Positions 45,859-58,548 of a DNA stretch of 64,000 nucleotides are shown one piece after another. Positions within the stretch are counted from its first letter, which is position 1, and each line of letters starts with the position of its first letter. The DNA lies in assembly GCA_001600615.1 (NCBI GenBank), contig BCKK01000003.1, positions 214,465 to 278,464 on the forward strand, given 5' to 3'. The translations under genes were made by a program, and so were the position numbers. This DNA is from Dioszegia crocea. Lineage: Eukaryota; Basidiomycota; Tremellomycetes; Tremellales; Bulleribasidiaceae. The notes under the pieces are model-generated. The model was not told the origin of the DNA. It did not search any database and was given only the letters and a program-made list of their open reading frames with translations.

Positions 45859-46467
45859 CTAGCTTCTCGCGAACAAAAGGCTCTGGGCGTCCCTTGTCCG
45901 TTCTCGCTGGGCCCAGATAGCGGAGTCAACGACAGCGTCTGGTAGCTTTGTCAGCACGTCGTGGAATGCTCCCACGTCCACATCGAAGTCTTCGCCATCC
46001 CTTGCCTTTTGGACGCAGGCGGGCTCGCAATTGAAGCGAGAGCTGGCGAGGTGAAGCGCAGTGTGCCAGGAGATACCGACCTGAACAACAGAAGCAGGGT
46101 GGCAAATGGTGAGGAACACCGGGGTCAGAGCATCTTCACCCGGATACTGCAGCGTAGCACTCAGCGGGGGCTCGTCCTTCGACCATGTGTATGAGCCAGG
46201 GACCCGTGGCGCGATCGAGCCATAGGAAGAGGGCGCATTGGTGGAGAGTCGCACTAAGGCCTCGCGGAAGTTGGCGCACTTGTTCGAGTCACCAAACACC
46301 TTTTTGAGCTGGTCGGCCTCACCCTTGGAGATTGCGATCGATGCAAACTGAGTCGTCTCGGAGAAGGACAAAGTAGGCACTTTCTCGGCGTACGTGACTT
46401 TGGTGTCGTAGACGCCGAAGGCATCTGTTTGAGGCATTTCGTCGCCGGTGTCGTCATAAGAAGCCAT
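45859..46467 (-). CDS. Small single-exon protein of unknown function (family A candidate)
   Basis: A 202-aa intronless protein starting at the ATG at 46467 (MASYDDTGDEMPQTDAF). The segment TTQFASIAISKGEADQLKKV has the strand-then-helix pattern of family A. DVGAFHDVLTKLPDAVVDSA has the pattern of the second helical block in the 3969 and 5219 genes. It is one of the longest members of the set and the only one on the minus strand. No signal, membrane or catalytic motif. The relationship is pattern-based and weaker than among the 13484/38377/39832 set. Confidence 0.5.
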   Translation of the reverse strand: MASYDDTGDEMPQTDAFGVYDTKVTYAEKVPTLSFSETTQFASIAISKGEADQLKKVFGDSNKCANFREALVRLSTNAPSSYGSIAPRVPGSYTWSKDEPPLSATLQYPGEDALTPVFLTICHPASVVQVGISWHTALHLASSRFNCEPACVQKARDGEDFDVDVGAFHDVLTKLPDAVVDSAIWAQRERTRDAQSLLFARS

Positions 46468-47139
46468 CCTTGAAGCTGACCTGGGTTTGGCAGTGAGATT
46501 GGGGTATGGGTGAGATGTGTTGGTGTGGATCTTGTGTAAGGGTTTGATATCAAGGTTAGGACGGCGAGTGCGACGTAGCTGAGACGTCTCTGATGGGCTT
46601 GAAAGGACGAGGGAGGTGGCACGTGCAATGTGCGACTCTAAGAATCTGAATCATCAGCTTGAGTTTCCGCTGTGAAGAAAATCAGATCACGAACGAAGTG
46701 AGTGCGGAGAAGACAAGAGGATGTAGAAGAGGTATAGAACAGGATGGGGTTGGCGGGTCTCGGTCTCACACTCCCTGCTCTAGCCTCACATCGCCGCCCT
46801 AAGCGTTTAATCCGACACATCCATTCAAATCCACTCCCTCTCACTCACTCTTTCACGTTTACCAGTCCAACGGGTGCCCCACATGCTAAAGGATCAACGA
46901 TGCGGTCTGGTAGGTTGATAATCTCTTCGTATGATACCGGGCTGAGGCAGGCTCAGATTCTATATTTGCCACCGCCACTTGTCTCATGCGCCACTTTCGC
47001 GAAGTTACGTCACCGGCCCGGACTTACCGGCGCAACATCACACCGAGCCTTCTCTCCACTTGCTCAACTGCCCTCGCCCTCTTGCGCTCTGTCCATACCT
47101 TGCTTCTACTTACCTTCAATCTATAACTCCTTACAAAAG
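46468..47139. other. Divergent intergenic region, about 670 bp
   Basis: Promoter region between the 46467 and 47140 genes; no specific site recognised. Confidence 0.4.
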
Positions 47140-48590
47140 ATGTCCAAACCACTCCGCTGGGGAATCATCTCCACAGGCAAGATAGCCACAAATTTCGCCA
47201 AGGTACGTCAGCCCCGAGCATTTATAATTCCCAACACCTCGGTCTCGATGCTGACGATGTAGGATCTCCTCACCGATTCTTCCAATCGCTCAGCTTCCGA
47301 TGTGAAGCACGTAATCACAGCAATTGGCTCGCGCTCCGTTCCGTCCGCTACAAAGTTCCTCGATATGCTTAAATCTGCCGAGGCGCCCGCGGATTGGGGA
47401 GGCAAGAACGGGGCTTTGGATTCGACTAAGGCATATGGGAGTTACGAGGAGGTGTATGCTGATCCTGTAAGCTGCTCTCGCAAATCTTTGAATGATGTAG
47501 GAGCTGATCTTTTCAGAATGTCGATGTGGTCTATATTGGAACTCCGCATACATTGCACCACAGGAACACTAAAGATGCCCTTCTCGCCGGCAAGCATGTC
47601 TTGTGTGAAAAGCCGTTCACGCTGAATGCTGAGGAGCTGGATGAGGTGATTGGTATTGCCAAGGAGAAGAACTTGTTCTTGATGGAGTGAGTTCAGTTCG
47701 AGGTGTGATCCTGACGAAGAACTGATAAAGTAGAGCGGTTTGGACTAGGTTCCACCCGATCATGTATGCTGTACAGGACGTTCTGTTCTCTGGTAAGCTT
47801 GGTAAGGTCACCAGATTCCAAGCGGACTTCTCGATGAACTTCAATGTTGATAGTGAGTTGTTGGTACTACGAATCATTCCAAACGAACTGACAAATTAGG
47901 CCAACCTGACAGCCACCGGATGGTCGATCCAGCTCTTGGGGGTGGATCTCTACTTGACATGTGAGCTGAGCCGCCGTGCCACGCGTTTAGGCCGAGCTGA
48001 CAGATAGGGGCCCCTACCCCTCAGTCTGGGCTATGATGCTGCTCTTCAACCACCCTTCCAACTCCAAGACCCCTCCCAATGTCCTATTCACCCATCAGAC
48101 AGTATACAAGCGGTCCAATGTCGACCTCAACTCGCGATGGCTACTTGAGTTCCCAGGGCTTGATGGTGTTCAGGCGTTATTGACGACGGACATGGCTACT
48201 CAGGGATGTGGAGAGATGACGGCGTTGATTTCGTGTGAAGAGGCTTCTTTGGCTATCGCCTGTGAGTTAGACAGGCCTGGTTGAGATTGCACGTATATGG
48301 ATGCCTAAGCTTACAATGTAGGGGGCCCATTCAAACCTGAGAAATTCTGGATCATCCCTCATCTCCGCGGAGGCTCCATCAGGGAGAAGACGGAGCATCA
48401 CCACCCTGTCGTCGGCAATACTGGAATGGCGTATGAGGCGGATGAGGTGTATCGGTGCATCTCCAAGGGCAAGATTGAGTCGGAGCGGATGACGTGGGAC
48501 GAGAGCAAGATTGTGCAGGGCTGGTTTGATAAGGTCCGGAAGGAAGGGCCGACGGCGTTGAAGACGCTCAAGGGGACCGAGGGGCAGTGA
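47140..48590 (+). CDS. Gfo/Idh/MocA-family NAD(P)-dependent oxidoreductase
   Basis: ATG at 47140 (MSKPLRWGIISTGKIATNFAK); the first intron begins at 47203, and about seven exons end with TGA at 48588-48590. The N-terminal Rossmann motif is WGIISTGKIA. VDVVYIGTPHTLHHRN and HVLCEKPFTLNAEEL follow; the latter holds the catalytic-region Lys of the family (EKP). AVWTRFHPI, then GGGSLLDMGPYP, begin the C-terminal domain. This pattern fits the dihydrodiol dehydrogenase / NADP-dependent D-xylose dehydrogenase branch, cytosolic soluble enzymes acting on sugars or diols. The substrate cannot be told from sequence alone. The product is about 380 aa, normal for the family. No broken residue was noticed. 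Confidence 0.88.
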
Positions 48591-49066
48591 TGGTCGATCA
48601 AAAGCTAGACTAGTAGGCTCTACCATTGGAGTGATATGGGATATAGCTGTCAGTTGCGCAAGGTGTACACTGTACTATCCTGCTGCTCTGGTCTCCAACC
48701 TGTAGCCGAGGTGAAACAAGGAATGCTGTGACGCGCCGACGCGACTTTAGCTGAGGGGCCGTGCCTGAATGTTTATTTTAGAGTTGGTCCCCGACCGAGT
48801 GAAACTTGTCGCAAGAGTCAGACATCCCATCTGTATTCAAACAAGCCTCCTTGACGACTGGCTCATTGGGACTGATTCACTCCCTCATCTCTTCCATACA
48901 TCTGGTAGACTAATCGCCCGATCGCATCTGTCGAAAATCTATCATTTATACTCGAACTTTCCATCCAAATCTACGTTCAATATCAACTCCTTTGGGCCCT
49001 TGCCGACCCGAAAGGCATAGTCCCCGCTCATCCTGCCTATCAACCAACGCATATCAACTGCACACC
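48591..49066. other. Intergenic, about 480 bp
   Basis: Promoter region of the TBC gene; nothing specific. Confidence 0.4.
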
Positions 49067-52000
49067 ATGCAAGTCATCGACCCGAGAGAGTTGAACGATC
49101 TGGCGGCGTTCGCAAGTCGTGGTGGTTTAGGTCGTGGAGTCGCGTGAGCATCCCCTTGTTGATTGACCCAAAATTTGCTGATGGGGCAGAACGACAGATT
49201 GCGTAGCTGAGCAGCCCGATCAACTCATGTATCTCTCCGGTGACGCTCTTGTCCTCCTTCGTGACCTCGGACCTATCATGATTGCTTCCTGCGAAGGAGT
49301 GGTCGGATGGGTCAACCGAGAGAATGTTGAATTTGATCGGATCGCCGGCTCTTCTTCGCCTTCCTCTATCGAATCGGTCACTCCTGATCCTGACCTTCCG
49401 CGAACAATCGTTCATTCCCCTTCACCACCTATGAGCCTCAAAAACCTTCCACTTCCCATCGATCACGAGCAGGCGGAAGGAAAGAAGGTGAAGTTGTCTG
49501 CGGAGCCCGTGGAGGATAAACGGGCGTCAAACCCATTTGATCTGGAAAGTCCACTAGGAACACCGGGTGTGGAGGGTACGGAGAAGGGGTTCGATCTGCC
49601 GCAGTCGACACCCATGTCTAGGCCGGAGAGCATGGTCGAGGAGCTACGAGAGGACGAGCAGGAGGGTGGGGAGGAGGAGGAAGACCACAGGATGTCAATG
49701 GCGTCAGACAACAGTAGTAGCTTCGGGGGTATTGGCGGATTCATGCTCGGCTCGCCTAGCCCTCCAGCCAGCGTTACTGGGCATGGTGGAATGGGGGCAT
49801 GGGATAGCAGTCCGAATATCTCCAATATGGCCGGTACGTCTTGCCCTCCCGCTCTACATGCCTGATGCTGATCTCCCAGACTCCCCCCAAACTCCCAGTG
49901 ACGCCCTAGCTACTCCACAGAGCATCATGATCACCACCCCATCCCTCCGAGATCTGAATGACCTATCCCCCACTTCGATCAAATCACAAGCTACCGCCCA
50001 ATCTTCAGCCGCTTGGGATATATACGACTCCTACTCGCGCGAATCAATGTATGCCAGGCGCACATCAACACCACTCGGACTGGATGCAGCTATCGATACT
50101 CCTAGTCGTCCGGCGGCAGCTAGGCAGAGCGTGGGTTCGAAAGCACCATCTAGCCCACAATTCGAATCTGGATCCCCAAACTCCATCTCTCGGTCATCCA
50201 TCATGTCTTCACCTACCGGCTCGGCATATCGTAATTCGATGATTTCCAACTCGAGCTGGGACGACGAAGGGAGAGGGTTTGAAGCTGCCCGGTTGGCTTT
50301 GCAGAGGGTTGGAGCAGGGAGGAAATGGGCAGAGGCAGATGCGGATGAGAGTTACGAGGAAGAGCCTTCTGCCATTTTGGGTGCGGAAGATCGGACTAGA
50401 TCTCCATCGCCTGTTGAGGCTCCGCCCCGACCTGCCCGTCGTCGTCCGATGGGCATGGACGGAAGCTCTCCAAACTTGTCGGAAAGTACCGATGTCTTAC
50501 CGGCGAAACAATCCCCCGAAACGCCAAAAGCAACACCTCGGAAATCGACCCATTCCCCCAATGTCCCTTCAGTCATTTCAACCCCGGCCAGATCTATCCT
50601 CTCTTCCCTAGGATCAGACGAGGGTCATCGGCGCGAGGCCAAACACACTGCCGTCGGATCGATCGATGGGCCTCTTACCCCGCCCCGACTGGTTCAGAGG
50701 GAGATGAATGACGATACGCCGAAACGACTCCGTATCGCTAATCCGGATACGGACGATGAGGAAGATGAGCCTCTGCGGAGTGCAGGACAAAGCTCAGATG
50801 GCAATCACGCCTCGGTGGCTTCTACAGCTATCGTCACTCCTGTTCCTCCGTCCGAGGAACAATTTACCGAACCTTCCCCGTCCCCTACGAAACCTAGGGA
50901 GCGTATCCCATCTCCCGAAATTATTCTGGTCGATACAGAACCCAAAAACCCACTCCTTGATAGTCCGCTCTCGATGGACGAATCTCCCCGGGCTAAAGTC
51001 CAACCTATCGTCGCTACCATGCCAATCTCTGAATCACTGGCTACTATTTCCCTCCGATCCCCACCTCCTATCCCCGGTCCACCCCGCCGTCCTTCCATCG
51101 CCATGTCCAGCGCATTGGACAAATCTCCCATGCGTCCACCGACTACTCCTTGGCAAACGGACTCACCATCCAGTCCACACAGTATTGAAGCCACGCGTCA
51201 GGCTGTCGAGGTCGTGCGTAAGACGCCCGAGGCGAAACGGTCGCGCGGGTTGACGCTTGTTGGTCGGATGGAGGCGGATTTAGGACAATCAAAGGGTCCG
51301 GTACCCATCACATTTATCATTGGAGATTCTCACCTTGCGTCTTCTTTATCGAATTCGCCAAACCTCCCTTCCTTATCTTCCCTCGGATTGGGCCTTCCGC
51401 GATCATTGACGGGCGGATCCGATTCGAATCGGATAAGTCCAGGTATGAAGAAGAGCTCTTCAGTCCAATCATCACTCGCTTCTCCCTTGATGGACATTGA
51501 TGATCCTATTCGAGCGCTTAAAACTACCCCATCAGCCTATCCGACTATGCGAAGCGCTACAAATCCTTTACCTCCACCCATAGAGACTACATCGGTCCCA
51601 TCTACGACGAACGGGATGCCCAAACCTGGATTCTTCCCCCGTCCCCGGTCTCGAAGCTTCTCAGCGGCGGTTAATAAAGTCATGGCCAAGAAGGCCGGAC
51701 CGGGATTGACTATCCAGACTAGCGTCCAGGCTCCACCGGTCCCCCTGCCGCCTACCGTCTCTCCTGCCAATGTCGCTGCAGCAGGCGCACCACTCGGGGC
51801 GATCAAACGACCCTTCTTTTCTCGACAGAGCAGTATGCCCCAGGCTACTCTAGCTCCGGGTACTTCCAACCCTAGTCAACCCCCTACGCCAATTTCCCCA
51901 GCTATCACTCTCAGTCCAGATATTATCGGATTCATAAATCACGCGAATGAATCGACATCCTCTTTGGCGCCTCCTGCTTCGGCTCGATCATCGTCTTTCT

Positions 52001-53448
52001 CATTCCGAATTCCCCGGGGGTCTAAGACTTCACTTGCACCCTCGACCAATGGGGCTTCATTGGCCCTCCCCGTGTCGAATAAGGATTACGAGGATACAGT
52101 CAAGGCGGATGGGTTAGATTTCGAGATTATACAGCCGAAGAGTAAGAGGATAGCATCAAGTCTTTCGCCGTCGTCAAGTAATGATGATAATGCTTTGTTA
52201 CCGGATGGCGCAGAGTTGGAGAGGAAGGGAACGGTGCATAGTGCTACGAGCGGACGGAGCTTGAAGACTCTGCCAGATACGGATGAGTGGGGATTCATCA
52301 AGGAGAAGAGTCCGACGCCGGAGGTGTTTGTGGGCCGAGCGGGTGGGGCAGGACAAAGGGCTCTGGAGCAAAAATGGGTATGTTTACTGTCGGGTCTGAG
52401 AGAATTCAGCTGATAGTGATAGTTGGGAATCATCAATACGCCACTTACTGGCTCGAGTGGACCGCCGAAGAAGGTCCGTAAACTCGCGATTGAGTCTGGA
52501 ATTCCGGCGAGTCTTCGAGGAAGGGTTTGGGCTTGGTTTATGACGCCGACAATGTCTGCGAGGCGGCCCGGGCTGTATCAAGAGTTGTTGGATCATAATC
52601 GGGCAGATAAGCGATTAGAGGACAGGATCGATTCAGATGTCGAGGCGTGAGTGTTCTGATAGTTTACCAGAGACACTCAGCTGACCAAATAGGGCATATC
52701 CCGACCACTCAATCTACTCTGAATCATCCACTGGCCAAACCGACCTTCGCTCCATCCTCCGTGCCTACTCACACTTCGCAACTGGTGGCTATCGACCCGA
52801 AATGTCACTCATCGCAGGTATGCTGCTCATCCACTGTGTAGCCGAAGATGCCTTTTGGCTACTTTCGGGCTTTGTCAATGGTGGATTAAAGGATTATTAT
52901 GCCCAGCCTACCGGAGTATCGGGTGGGAAAGCTGTAGGAATGAGGATTGATGCGGCTGTATTTGCGGGTGTGTTGGCTGGTTCTGAACCTAAATTGGCGA
53001 AACTATTTAGGGATATTGGATTACATCGTATGTCCCCTCGCTACCTCCAGTAGAGTAATGAGCTGATGTCTTAGCTATCGTCTTCTTGGAAGAATGGTAT
53101 GCCAAGTTATTCTTACGCTGTCTTCCTTGGCCGACGGCATTACGAATTATCGACGCCGTGGTAGCTGAAGGTAAGTCCAGTTCTACTCTCGAGGATATGA
53201 GCTGATATCTAGGTCCCCGATTCCTCCTTATTGCCTCTCTTACTATCCTCACTTTATCCCGAGATCGCCTCCTCGCGCTCCCAAGGACATACACCGACGT
53301 CTTGGCGTATCTCCGTGACCTGCCGCAGGACGCTCTGTTGTTGCCTGAGGGGTTCATGAAGGCGTGTGAGAATGTCAGGTTTAAGGAGGATGATATGCGC
53401 AGATTAAGGAGCGGGGTGGAGAAGGAGTTGGGGCTGGTGGTTTCGTGA
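49067..53448 (+). CDS. TBC-domain protein with N-terminal SH3-like region, probably catalytically inactive
   Basis: ATG at 49067 (MQVIDPRELNDLAAF). The N-terminus has an SH3-like segment LMYLSGDALVLLRDLG...GVVGWVNRENVEF. A central region of about 900 residues is Ser/Pro-rich and disordered, with many SP/TP sites. The TBC domain lies at the C-terminus: ESGIPASLRGRVWAWFM, RIDSDVEAAYPDHSIY, ILRAYSHFATGGYRPEMSLI, DAFWLLSGFV, FLEEWYAKLFLRCLPWPTAL. TBC proteins are Rab-GTPase activators that use an Arg finger (IxxDxxR) and a Gln finger (YxQ). Here the positions read IDSDVEA and YRPEM, so both catalytic residues are missing. A scaffold or Rab-binding role is more likely than GAP activity. Splices: intron after EQKW at 52378, and a phase-2 intron after DSDVEA at 52649. 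Confidence 0.85.
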
Positions 53449-53779
53449 GATCTTGAAGCCGGGGGCTGGGGGTGGAAGGGGTATTGGGGGGAAATTGTCG
53501 GAAAGGGTTGTTGTATCGGGTAGTGTCCATTACAAGTCTCGGTGGTTGCATTGCATAGTATTGCTAGAAGTCGGTTGTGGTATAGCAGCCCATATATTCC
53601 TGGGTTGGCTTGATCTAAAGGCTGCTGGGGACAGTTGATACAGTGATACACTGTGAAAACGACTTCCCGAAACCGCATTCCTCACCCGGAAACCTGACTT
53701 GGATTTTGGCTTTGTACCAATTCCATCCACACCAGAAACCTGTTACGCTTATCATTTCCTTGGTAGAACTAGGTTCAGG
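53449..53779. other. Intergenic, 331 bp
   Basis: No gene; a minus-strand open frame here is the shadow of the TBC exons. Confidence 0.4.
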
Positions 53780-56700
53780 ATGTCGAAGAAGGATTGGGCA
53801 GCAGATGAGCGTAAGCTGCAATCGGCGTACGGTAAGTTCTGGCCCAAGAGCTGGAGCGCTTTGACACATCAACACCCCTCCTTGCCCCGTTGTTGATACA
53901 TCTATCATCTGGAAATTGCTTCATCCACTATCTGCTTCCCACAACCTCTCGCTGACAATCTCCAGATGACGTCCAATCATCGAAACACAAACTTGCCCTC
54001 GCTCAAGTAGATCGTTTCCTAAAGAAACAGCCCAAATCACAACCTGCCCTCGTCCTTCGCGCCTTCCTATTCGACAAACTCGGTCAGAACGCAGAGGAGG
54101 TGTTGAAAGTATGGAAGGCCGTAGAAGTCTCTGGCGAGCTCACACCGCGGAGTATGTGGTTTGCAGGGTTGTTGATGCGGAACCTTGGAAGAAGTCAGTA
54201 TTGTTGAGTGCTCGCGTTGGAATGCCGCTGACTTAACAGCCGATATACTGGTCAATCTATATTCAAAACATTGGGATGCTCGGCCTGATTCTGGAGATCT
54301 TGGTCAACAGGTCGTCTTGCTCGCCACGTCCATATGGGACACCAAAACTATGTGCTCGGCCAGTCGGAAAATGTTTAATTTGCTCAAGACGACTACTTGG
54401 GCTAGGGTAGCTGCTTGGGCAGAGTGGGCGGATGTAAGCTGGGATGACGTTCCATCTTGTGGAGAGGAAACTAGCTGATATATGAAGAAAACACCAACTC
54501 CTCCCTCGGACACCTCACCCTTCCCTCCTCCAGCCGCCGAGAACGCTCTAAGAATAGCAACCACACTCCTCTCTACCACTCGGAAAAAGATCACCTCGGG
54601 CGAAGTCCTCTGGCTGCATATCCAAATATTGCTAGGATCAGGACAGAATGATGCGGCCGTTACTCTGGTCAGGGAAGAGGGGGTCGGAGGTGCGGGTATC
54701 GATCGGAATTGGTGGAGGTTGAAAACAGTGCAAGAGGTTTTGAGGCGGAAAGTCGCGGTGGGTGAGGCTGGGCGCGAGGTTGTTGAGAAGCTTGTCAAGG
54801 AGGAGATGGAGGATTTTGTCAAGATCTTGAAGAAGGATGTGGATATGTACGTACCGCTCTCAGCTGGGGAGGGAACCGTTGCAAGATTATCCAGCTTATA
54901 GACGAAGGCAAAGGAATTGGGCAAACTACGACCATATCCTCCAACTCATCGCGACTCATCCCACATCGACAGATATCGACATAGCCAAAGCTCTATTCTC
55001 TGAGTTGGACGAATCTATCGGGAAGAAAGAACGCGCACCGGCTTTGGCGCTACTACATCTTGACAACAGGATGACAGAGGGCCGGATGAGTGATGAAGAG
55101 TATAAAGAGGCGGTAGAGAGGTATTGGCGGATATGGGGAAGTAAGGGAGTAGTGATGGATGATCTTCAAGGACAATGGGAGGGGAGAGAAGGAGTACTGG
55201 CTAGCCCGCTGCAGACTTGGTCTGAGGAGCAACACGTGAGTTATACAGCACATTCTCCCGCTCTGGACTGGAGGCGATAGCTTATCATTCAGATCGATCT
55301 TTCGAGCTACTTGGCTGGGAAACACGCGCGGCTGCTACTTTTTAGGCTGAAAGCGAAAGGGTGGGAGGCGACGGAGGATGAGTTCAAGTGGACATGGGCG
55401 TACTATCTTGCCGGCGCAAAATATGGTAAGTAACTGCTCGTCGGCTGGCATTTCCTATCGTACTGCAAGCCAGTACAAAAGCTGACTGAGGCACAGGATC
55501 CGACATGCCAGATACGGATATCCGACCAGCGGACGAAATAGGTCTAGCCGCCGTTCAGATCCTCCTACACCTCTGGCGCGCCCCAGTGGCCGGTGAGGAG
55601 AATCGGGAGTTGTATCTTTTCCGAGCGATCGTTTGTCTCCGGAAGATATGCGAGGATTCGCCGGCATGTGTTCAGGCTCGATATCTTCTCATACGCCTAT
55701 ATAGGCTGGTCGGTACGTCCCCATCTCTCTTCAAATGCTCAGGTATCATCGGCGGGGCAGTTGGCTGACGCGTAAGGCGCCCCAAGTCTCGCTGTCCAGC
55801 CTCTTGAACAGATCAAACTTGTCGAAATTCAACTCGATACCCTTCTACACATCTACACCGAGCGCGCATCGGTCGATGTCTTCCTTGGCCAAGCCGAGGG
55901 TGTGTTTGAATCCATCAAAGAACGTGCAGAGTACATGTATCGTAAAACATCTATCGATGTGAGTTGCCGGGCGCTAATCAATACGACAGCGGACTAGAAA
56001 CTAATCCATCAGCTACCACAGTATGTCCAACAAGCCCTCGAAAACGAATCCTACTCCCAAATCACTTCAATTCGGCAACTTCAATCCACACTCTCCACCT
56101 CCCTTCCCGCCGCAAATTTAGCGATAGAATCACAACGCATGGGCATCCTACAACGAGTCAGCGTCAAGGGTTCTGATCTCAATACGATCAACTCCCGCGA
56201 ATTGGTTAAAGCGAGAGATGCGGATGAAGGGGTCGATACGAGGAATTGGGAGTTGGTGCCGATGTTGGTTGGGGAAATACCGATGGGGGAGGTCTTGAGT
56301 CTGGGTAGGGGAGAAGGGAGAGAATGGGTCAAGGCATGGAGGGAGATCTTTAGGTGTGCGGATAGCATGGCGGGGGGTGATGAGGTGAAGGCTCTCCCTG
56401 AGGGGGTGGTGTCGGTTGATGAGGATACGGTGAGCTAACAACATGTCCATACATGGATCGCTAAGCTGACTCTACAGACATCATCGGCAGAACTCGCTTT
56501 ACTAAAAGCCATCATTCGCATTTTACAAGCTACTCAGGCTGTGTTAGTCACGGCGAGCGATTCTAACGGAGATGCGCAGGCGCCTACTGATCTGGAAAAT
56601 GTCGGTCAAGGTACGTATCTCATCTTATGACCACTTACCATTCGGACTACAATCTGACCTGGATAGGTGTGATCCAGCTTGCGAAGTCAGAGCTGGATTC

Positions 56701-57162
56701 GCGTTGGGATAGACTGCAGTCTGCTGTACTGTTCACCGAGGTAAGCTTCGAGTCTGACATTCGCGTCACTGCAAAGCTGACTACCCGTAGCTTTCTCGGA
56801 TTGTCGATATAGCATCAACGAGGCTCACAGAGACGATCAAGCCCAAGAACAGAAATAAAAAGACAACGCCCTCTCTATCGCTCAAGGAGCTAGCGACGAC
56901 CATGCAGGCTCTCCGAACCCGATTGCAAGAGGGGAGCAAGGAGATTGCGGCGAGTCTGGAAGGGTTGAGTGATGCGGATGAGACTTTGGATTGGGCGGAG
57001 ATGATGGATGGATCAAATGTCGAGGTATGTCTTGTGGTCAGGGCTGTTGAGCGATGATGGCTGATTCAGTAGTCTGATCTGGTCGAGAAGGTGCGGAAGG
57101 AGGTATTGGGATCGAGAAGATCTGCGTTGGGTGTGCTGAGAACTATCCTTGTCGACATGTAG
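53780..57162 (+). CDS. NatB N-terminal acetyltransferase auxiliary subunit (MDM20/NAA25-like)
   Basis: ATG at 53780 (MSKKDWAADERKLQSAY); about a dozen exons, with TAG at 57160-57162. Exon 2 gives DDVQSSKHKLALAQVDRFLK, then KKQPKSQPALVLRAFLFDKL, which is TPR-like. Later exons are helical repeats (WARVAAWAEWA, EVLWLHIQILLGSGQNDAAV, DDLQGQWEGREGVL, LAGKHARLLLFRLKAKGW, FRAIVCLRKICEDSPACVQA, ARYLLIRLYRLVGAPSLAV). The last includes the conserved block YLLIRLYRLVG typical of MDM20/NAA25. This protein binds the catalytic subunit NAA20 and the ribosome, enabling acetylation of N-termini beginning Met-Asp/Glu/Asn. The length, about 900 aa, is close to the family. Intron phases were checked for the first two joins. 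Cytosolic, constitutive gene. Confidence 0.85.
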
Positions 57163-57464
57163 TGAAGTGCCAGCATCTAGCAGTACAGGCATGCATAACC
57201 TGTCAATCATCCCTGATCATTGAGCTCTGTGAGCGATGCGAGATGTGGCTGCAGCCCGGCCCATCGTGCCTCTACGCCGGGGGATGTTCAGCCGGATGGC
57301 GAAGGTGGACATGACGACTGAGCCCAATAAACCTTGTCGGGCTGTGCTCCTAGTCGGCCGCATGTATTGTCGACAACATGTTGTGCTGGTTGCCTAGGCG
57401 TGACATATTCTAGCTTGCCTGCTTTGTCAGTTCAGATCTTTGCATCTCCTGCCAGGCAATATAT
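57163..57464. other. Convergent intergenic region, 302 bp
   Basis: Shared 3' region of two converging genes; no other feature. Confidence 0.4.
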
Positions 57465-58548
57465 TCAAGGAACTAACTCTTTCATCAACGCCAAATCATC
57501 CTCATCTAACGCCTCCTCAGTCTCCCACATAGTCTCAAACTCCACCTCCAGCGCATCCGGCACGGTCAGACTCGCTTCCGCCGGTGCAGATCCCTCCTTC
57601 GTGATCGTAGCCGGTAATGGCGGAGGAGGCATCCGACCTTCTCCAGCTGCAGTTGGTTTCCGGCGAGAAGAGGGTGAGGCGGGAGTAGCGGGAGATGTAG
57701 ATGCTGGAGATTGGAGTGAAGACAGGGCAGGGTTGCTGCGGGATGGGCGAGAGGTGGATGATGATGGTGTGGGAAGGGAGGGGATTGGGAGGATCCAGAT
57801 TCTTTCGCGGAGGCGTTTATGCTAGTTGAGTCAGCTTCGCAGATCCCAGAGATGGGACTTCTGGGAAGACTTACTCGTTCGCGGTCTTCTTCCATCCGTC
57901 TGAGGATATCTGCTCGGGAGAAGGTCTCTTCGTGTGTCCGTTTCTTGGGAGAAGAGGGGTTTCTAGCGGGTCAGCTCGATCTTCAAAGGCCTAATTCAAG
58001 CCAGAACCAGATGGCAAAAGTACTGTTTCCTCGCATCAAGTTTGTGGAAAGCATCATCCACTATCTGCGGATCTACAAGTCGTCTCAAACGCCAGCTGTC
58101 TAAAATCTGCCAGTATCAGCTGATGGGTGGGCAAACACGAACCCCGTAACTCACTTGTCTAGCCGATTTCAGATTCAACACACCCTCTCTTGTATCTGGT
58201 ACGACCCTCTCCACGATATCTCCCAGATCCTTGCCGACAAAAGCCAGATATGGCGCGTCGGCTACTGAGAGGGATTGACAAGCTTCGAGGAGGGAGTCGA
58301 GAAAGTATAGGATATTGATTCGGGTATTTAATGATCCCTATCGGTCAGCTGTTTGGTTCCTCGTGATGATAGGAATGCTAGCTCACTTTGGAGCACTCCT
58401 CAGTGATACACTCCCATAGATCTTCTCCGCATCGAGAGCCATAACGAACGGCGTAGGCTACGACTTTTTGGATTGACGGTTGAGAAGCGTTGAGTTTCCG
58501 GAGGAGCTGCAGGAAGTGTAGGCGGGCTTCGAAAGCGTCAAATGACAT
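57465..58548 (-). CDS. CTD kinase I gamma subunit (CTK3-like)
   Basis: Start at the ATG at 58548 (MSFDAFEARLHFLQLLRKLN), preceded in frame by a TAG, so the start is secure unless an upstream exon exists. The N-terminal domain is typical of CTK3: QPSIQKVVAYAVRYGSRCGE, DLWECITEECSKGSLNTRIN, ILYFLDSLLEAC, LAFVGKDLGDIVERVVPD, ILDSWRLRRLVDPQ. A Ser/Pro/Ala-rich linker follows, with THEETFSRADILRRMEEDRE, which is the conserved C-terminal CTK3 element. The tail ends WETEEALDEDDLALMKELVP. CTDK-I phosphorylates Ser2 of the RNA polymerase II CTD; this subunit has a CID-like fold and helps stabilise the kinase. Nuclear. About 300 aa in five exons, as expected. Confidence 0.85.

Noticed and set aside
53007..53678. 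223-codon minus-strand frame
   Set aside because: Lies mostly opposite the well-supported TBC exons, with no motifs; a shadow frame.
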